Assembly: GCA_965261455.1 (NCBI GenBank) | Contig: OZ253453.1 | Span: forward strand, 1,302,001 to 1,366,000 | DNA length: 64,000 nucleotides | Direction: 5' to 3' | Source: DAOUKH01 sp965261455 | GTDB taxonomy: Bacteria > Chloroflexota > Dehalococcoidia > SHYB01 | Part shown: positions 59,699-64,000 of the stretch, piece after piece | How the letters are laid out: the number at the start of each line of letters is the position of its first letter | Numbering within the stretch: position 1 is the first letter of the stretch | Notes under the pieces: model-generated | What the model was told of the DNA's origin: nothing | What the model saw: only the letters and a program-made list of their open reading frames with translations | Databases searched by the model: none | Program-made: the position numbers and the translations under genes

Positions 59699-61975
59699 TC
59701 ACGCCGAGCGCTCCACCAGCGCGTTGAGCGCGGAGCCGGCCCTGAACCAGGCGATCTGCTCTTCGCTGAGGGAGTGGCGTGCTTCAGTGGTCTCCTCCGC
59801 ACCGCCGCCGTGGAGCAGGACGACCCGCAACGGTGCGCCCGGCCGAAGCGACGCCAAGCCGGTGATGCTCACCCGGTCGGCCTCCAACACCCGGTCGTAG
59901 TCAGCCGGATCGGCGAAGGTCAGAGGCAAGAGACCCTGCTTCTTGAGGTTCGTCTCGTGGATGCGGGCGAAACTCCTGGCGATGACCGCCGCCGCCCCCA
60001 AATGACGCGGCGACATGGCCGCGTGCTCGCGGCTGCTACCTTCGCCATAGTTCCAGTCGCCGACCATCGCCCACCGCAAGCCGCGGCGCTTGTAGTCGCG
60101 AGCGATGGCCATCAACGACTCGTCTCTAGCACCCGTCACCTGATTGGCACCTTTGCCGGGTTCTTCGGCGAAGGCGTTGACCAAACCGAGGAAGAGGTTA
60201 TCGCTGAGTTTGTCCAAGTGGCCTCGCAACGCCAGCCAAGGACCCGCCGGCGAGATGTGGTCCGTGGTGCATTTGCCCGAAGCCTTGAACAGGACCGGCA
60301 GCTCCGTGAAGTCTTGGCCGTCCCATGCCGGGAAGGGTTCGAGCGGCGCTATGCGCTGGCTGTCGGGGTCGATGACGATCTCCACCGCGTCGCCGTCCAC
60401 AGCCGGAGGCAGATAGCCTGCCTCATCCCGCACGAAGCCTTGCTCGGGAACATCGGGCACCGACTTGGGCGGCGTGAGCTTGAACACGCCTCCGTCCCCA
60501 GCAGGCAGCGTGTCTTCCAGCGGGTTGAAGGAGAGCTTTCCGGAGAGTGCGTAGGCCACGACCGTCTCCGGGCTGCCGATGAAGGCCAGCGTCGACTGGC
60601 TGCCGTCGTTCCGGCGGGGAAAGTTCCGGTTGAACGATGTCACGATGGAGTTTTGCTCGCCGGGCCTCACGTCTGAACGCCCCCACTGGCCTACGCACGG
60701 GCCGCACGCATTGGCCAAGACCGTGGCGCCGATGGCCTCCAAGGAACGCATCTGCCCATCGCGCTCGATGGTGGCCCTGATTTGTTCCGAGCCCGGCGTC
60801 ACCATCAGCGGGGTCTGGACCTTGGCCCCCTTCGCAATCGCCTGCTCCGCGATGTCCGTGGCTCTGGAGATGTCCTCGTACGACGAGTTGGTACAACTGC
60901 CAATGAGGGCGACGGAAACTCGGTCGGGGTAGTCATTCTCCGTGACGTCCTGGGCCATGCGGGCGACGGGCCGTGCCAGGTCGGGGGTGTGCGGCCCCAC
61001 GATGTGCGGCTCAAGGGTTGAGAGGTCGATGTCGATGATCTCTTCGAAGAACTCCTCCGGGCTGGCCTCGACCTCCGGGTCGGCTCGCAACAGGCGAGCA
61101 TGCTCATCAGCCAGCGCCGCTAGGTCGTCTCGCTGAGACGCTCGGAGGTAGCGGCCCATGCCGTCGTCGTAGGGGAAAATCGAGGAGGTGGCCCCCAACT
61201 CGGCCCCCATGTTGGTGATCGTGGCCTTGCCGGTGCAGCTGATTCTCCCGGCTCCCGGGCCGAAGTACTCGATGACTCTATTGGTGCCGCCGCGAGTGGT
61301 GCGGATGCTGCACAAGAGCAGGATGACGTCCTTCGGCGCAGTCCAACCCCGCAATTCGCCGCTGAGGCGCACGCCGATCACGCTAGGCCGCTTGAGTTCC
61401 CAGGGGAAGCCGGCCATCACGTCGACGGAGTCGGCGCCTCCGGTGCCGACTCCCAGCATGCCCAGCCCGCCGGCGTTCGGCGTGTGCGAGTCGACGCCCA
61501 GCAGGAGGCCGCCGGGAAAGGCGTAACGCTCGAAGAGCACCTGGTGAATGATCCCGGACCCCGGCCCCCAGAATCCGATGCCGTACTTCTGGGCAGCCGA
61601 GCGCAGAAAGGTGTACGTCTCGTGATTCTCGAGGGAAGCCGCTTCCAGGTCCCGGCCGGCTCCTTGGCGGGCTTGGATCAGGTGGTCGCAGTGCACCGTC
61701 GTGGGCGACGCGACTTCCTTGCGCCCCGCCAGCATGAACTGCAGCAAGGCCATGGGGCCCGACGAATCGGACATGGCGACCCGGTCTGGGTGGAGGAAGA
61801 GGTAGCTATCCGCCGAGGAGAGGTCCTGGCCGGCGGGGTCACGCAAATGCCCGTAGAGGACCTTCTCCGCGAGGGTCAACGGCCTGCCGAGCCTGGACCG
61901 AACGACCTCTAGGTTCTGTTCGGTTTTCCGGTAGCTTCCCTCGACCAGCTCGGGAGTGGAGTCTACAGAGTGCAT
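59699..61975 (-). CDS. acn: Aconitate hydratase (mitochondrial-type)
   Basis: 758 residues, 4Fe-4S hydro-lyase. LLLGVDSHTPNAGGLGMLGV and GGADSVDVMAGFPWEL open the catalytic domain. Cluster cysteines are in IGSCTNSSYEDISRA and NACGPCVGQWGR. The swivel domain has MVGDWNYGEGSSREHAAMSP and the HISPAGP linker motif. Length and sequence order fit the short mitochondrial-like form, not AcnB. It may serve the TCA cycle or a side reaction on tricarboxylic acids from the neighbouring catabolism. Confidence 0.9.
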   Translation of the reverse strand: MHSVDSTPELVEGSYRKTEQNLEVVRSRLGRPLTLAEKVLYGHLRDPAGQDLSSADSYLFLHPDRVAMSDSSGPMALLQFMLAGRKEVASPTTVHCDHLIQARQGAGRDLEAASLENHETYTFLRSAAQKYGIGFWGPGSGIIHQVLFERYAFPGGLLLGVDSHTPNAGGLGMLGVGTGGADSVDVMAGFPWELKRPSVIGVRLSGELRGWTAPKDVILLLCSIRTTRGGTNRVIEYFGPGAGRISCTGKATITNMGAELGATSSIFPYDDGMGRYLRASQRDDLAALADEHARLLRADPEVEASPEEFFEEIIDIDLSTLEPHIVGPHTPDLARPVARMAQDVTENDYPDRVSVALIGSCTNSSYEDISRATDIAEQAIAKGAKVQTPLMVTPGSEQIRATIERDGQMRSLEAIGATVLANACGPCVGQWGRSDVRPGEQNSIVTSFNRNFPRRNDGSQSTLAFIGSPETVVAYALSGKLSFNPLEDTLPAGDGGVFKLTPPKSVPDVPEQGFVRDEAGYLPPAVDGDAVEIVIDPDSQRIAPLEPFPAWDGQDFTELPVLFKASGKCTTDHISPAGPWLALRGHLDKLSDNLFLGLVNAFAEEPGKGANQVTGARDESLMAIARDYKRRGLRWAMVGDWNYGEGSSREHAAMSPRHLGAAAVIARSFARIHETNLKKQGLLPLTFADPADYDRVLEADRVSITGLASLRPGAPLRVVLLHGGGAEETTEARHSLSEEQIAWFRAGSALNALVERSA

Positions 61976-62110
61976 TGCACACCTGGCTTTCCTTGACAGT
62001 AAACGCCGATTCTACCTATAGTCGCCTACGGTGCTCAAGTGTTCCTGTACGATGCTTGAGGCTAGGTATTATTAGCCACCCTAAGGGATGGGGAAACGCG
62101 GAGGGCAGGC

Positions 62111-63241
62111 ATGGCGAAGGGCGGCTTCCAAGTCTTCGACTCGGACATGCACGTGCTTGAGCCTCCCGACCTTTGGGAGCGCTACATCGACCCCGCGTTC
62201 CGCGACCGGGCGCCGCGTTGTCAAACGACGGAGCCTCGCGACATGACCGTCGAGGTCGAGGGCCAGCTCATTCCCGTCCCCCAGGGCCATCGGTCTGCCG
62301 GCAATATCTACCAGCGGCAGAAGGCCGAAGAGATGCAGGCGGACCAGTACAAGCACGCCATCTCCCGGTCGTGGGACTCCACGTCCCAGTTGGACGCCAT
62401 GGACGACGAGGGGTTGGATGTCGCCGTCCTCTACCCCAGCCGCGGGCTCATGCCGCTGGCCATGGACGGTCTGGATCCCGCCCTCGGGGGCGCAATCGCC
62501 ACCGCCTACAACAACTGGCTGTACGACTTCTGCCAGGCCGACCCAAAACGGATGTACGGTGCGGCGATGCTCTCGGTGCACGACGTGGAATCGGCGATTC
62601 TGGAAGTGCGGCGCTGCGTGAAGGAGCTCGGGTTCAAAGGGATCTTCCTGCGGCCGAACGTAGTGGCCGGCCGGAACTGGTACGACCCCTACTACGACCC
62701 GCTCTGGGCTGAAATCCAAGACTTGGGAATTCCTCTTGGATTCCACGAAGGCGGTCGTATTCGGCTGCCCCAGATCGGGAACAACTTCGAGAGCTCGGCG
62801 CTCTACCATACCTGCTCGCATCCCATGCAAATGATGGTGACGATGGTGAGCCTGATCGGCGGCGGCGTTCTCGACCGCTTCCCCAAGCTCACGGTGGCCT
62901 TTCTCGAAGCGAACTGTTCGTGGGTGCCCTGGATGTTGTGGCGCCTCAACGAGCACCTGGAGCCCGGCTCCTACGCCAGCTTCCTCCATCTCGACCTCAA
63001 GCTCACCCCGATCGAATACTTCAGGCGCCAGTGCTACACCTCCGTCGAGTGCGATGAGGAGCCCGCCAAGTACATGGTCGACTGGGTCGGCGACGACAAC
63101 GTGCTCTTCTCCACCGACTACCCCCACCTGGACTCCAAATTCCCGGAGGCGGTGGACCGGTTCCTGGAGATGCCGTTCCCCGAGGCGACCAAGCGCAAGT
63201 TCCTCTGGGACAACTGCTCGCGCTACTACAACCTCTCCTGA
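62111..63241 (+). CDS. ACMSD-like amidohydrolase, paralog 6
   Basis: 376 residues, the most distant of the six: FQVFDSDMHVLEPPDLWERY, DVAVLYPSRGLMPLAMDGLD, GFHEGGRIRLPQIGNNFESS and VLFSTDYPHLDSKFPEAVDR. Metal motif DMH. GGGCAGGC precedes the ATG. It is followed after 90 nt by a zinc dehydrogenase. Confidence 0.87.
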   Translation: MAKGGFQVFDSDMHVLEPPDLWERYIDPAFRDRAPRCQTTEPRDMTVEVEGQLIPVPQGHRSAGNIYQRQKAEEMQADQYKHAISRSWDSTSQLDAMDDEGLDVAVLYPSRGLMPLAMDGLDPALGGAIATAYNNWLYDFCQADPKRMYGAAMLSVHDVESAILEVRRCVKELGFKGIFLRPNVVAGRNWYDPYYDPLWAEIQDLGIPLGFHEGGRIRLPQIGNNFESSALYHTCSHPMQMMVTMVSLIGGGVLDRFPKLTVAFLEANCSWVPWMLWRLNEHLEPGSYASFLHLDLKLTPIEYFRRQCYTSVECDEEPAKYMVDWVGDDNVLFSTDYPHLDSKFPEAVDRFLEMPFPEATKRKFLWDNCSRYYNLS

Positions 63242-63331
63242 CTGTCCGAGCTTTCGCGACCGCACGGAGCGGGCCTCTACTGGGAGATGCAGCCGCCCCC
63301 GCTGCCCGCGTGTCTGTCTGAGGAGAAATCG

Positions 63332-64000
63332 ATGAAGGGACGAGTCGCGATCCTAAAGGGCTATGGGGAGGGGTACGACCTCGAGGAGCACCCAGTCCCC
63401 GACCCCGAGCCGGGAGCCATGGTCGCGAAGGTCGCCCTTGCGGGAATCTGCGGCTCCGATCTCCACGCCTGGCGCGGAGATCTCTCCGAGACCTCCTCCC
63501 CTACCTTCAGCAGCCCTCAGGCGCCTGGCCTAGCCCAGGGTCACGAGATGACCGGCTCCGTCTACCGCCTGGGCAAGGGACTGACCACCGACGCCATGGG
63601 CCAACCCCTTCGGGAAGGCGACCGCATCTGCTACAGCATCCACTTCCCCTGCTTCCACTGCCCGATCTGTGTGCGGGGGAGCTTCAACATGTGTCCCAAT
63701 CGGCGCGGCGCCCTTCCCGCTGGGGAGTGGCCGCACTTCACCGGCACCTTCGCCGACTACTTTTACCTGCCTCCCAACCACTTTGCCTTCAAGGCGCCCC
63801 CGGAGCTGTCGGATGAAGTCCTCGCTCCGGTCAACTGCGCCATGGCCGCCGTCCTGCAAGGCTTGTCTTCCGTGGGCGTCACCGAGGGGGACTCGGTGGT
63901 GATTCAAGGGGCCGGGGCACTGGGCATCTCGGCCACGGCCTTCGCGAAGGACCTCGGCGCGCACCCCATCATCGTGCTGGATATGCTGGAGCACCGTCTG
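63332..64000 (+). CDS. Zinc-binding alcohol dehydrogenase, 5' part cut by window edge
   Basis: The first ~223 residues are present: MKGRVAILKGYGEGYDLEEH, ALAGICGSDLHAWRGDLSET (catalytic Cys), GLAQGHEMTGSVYRLGKGLT (His-Glu) and the structural-zinc-like CFHCPICVRGSFNMC. The NAD loop VVIQGAGALGISATAFAKDL starts near the end. AGGAG lies before the ATG. A different subfamily from 51362-52462. The C-terminus is outside the window. Confidence 0.88.
   Translation, partial: MKGRVAILKGYGEGYDLEEHPVPDPEPGAMVAKVALAGICGSDLHAWRGDLSETSSPTFSSPQAPGLAQGHEMTGSVYRLGKGLTTDAMGQPLREGDRICYSIHFPCFHCPICVRGSFNMCPNRRGALPAGEWPHFTGTFADYFYLPPNHFAFKAPPELSDEVLAPVNCAMAAVLQGLSSVGVTEGDSVVIQGAGALGISATAFAKDLGAHPIIVLDMLEHRL

Overview
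The window is GC-rich, gene-dense bacterial chromosome. AtpZ/AtpB, a fused AroK-AroB, DUF951 and bifunctional-nuclease proteins, paired F420/FMN-type luciferase-like oxidoreductases and many amidohydrolase paralogs suggest Chloroflexota, perhaps a SAR202/Dehalococcoidia-like lineage. This is inference from gene content; no rRNA gene is present to confirm it.

Region 1 (1-21.2 kb) is mostly housekeeping: the end of an ATP synthase operon, pyrF and aroC, a lipoprotein HNH nuclease with Excalibur repeats, a plant-type LRR lipoprotein, aroKB-tgt, a DNA methyltransferase with a nuclease-like tail, a thrC-MBL-NIL-MoaD operon behind an attenuator-like leader, and yggS-proC-yggT. GC-rich tandem and dispersed repeats fill the gaps. 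Between 8.4 and 11.5 kb lie a small terminase-like gene, an internally deleted IS481 element and an ~800-nt hairpin-dense stretch that looks like a large structured RNA. The small gene and the hairpin region each follow a very similar promoter and a GAAC-N4-GTT(C/T) SOS-like operator.

Region 2 (21.3-33 kb) starts at a tRNA-Arg(CCG) with a P4-type integrase and is a worn mobile island. It contains remnants of a helicase, IS5, IS256 and IS481 transposases, an hsdR start, an AbiEi-like antitoxin, an AlpA regulator, a phage-like fragment and two copies of a diverged ~155-bp structured repeat. It also carries a small-molecule phosphate/lipid-headgroup gene set (PLP enzyme, cytidylyltransferase-like protein, frameshifted LicD protein, CDP-alcohol phosphatidyltransferase).

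Region 3 (33-64 kb) is a catabolic region. A peptide-type ABC importer (binding protein and two permeases) is followed by a cupin, two LLM oxidoreductases, six ACMSD-like amidohydrolases, three alpha/beta hydrolases, two intact methyltransferases plus a decayed third, two maleate-isomerase-like proteins, an FAD monooxygenase, two zinc alcohol dehydrogenases, an HpaI-type aldolase, GlcG-like proteins, an SDR and an aconitase. A four-gene module (hydrolase, methyltransferase, amidohydrolase, isomerase-like) occurs twice in rearranged form. The likely role is uptake and stepwise breakdown of aromatic or heterocyclic acids to dicarboxylic acids, but the substrate cannot be read from the sequence.
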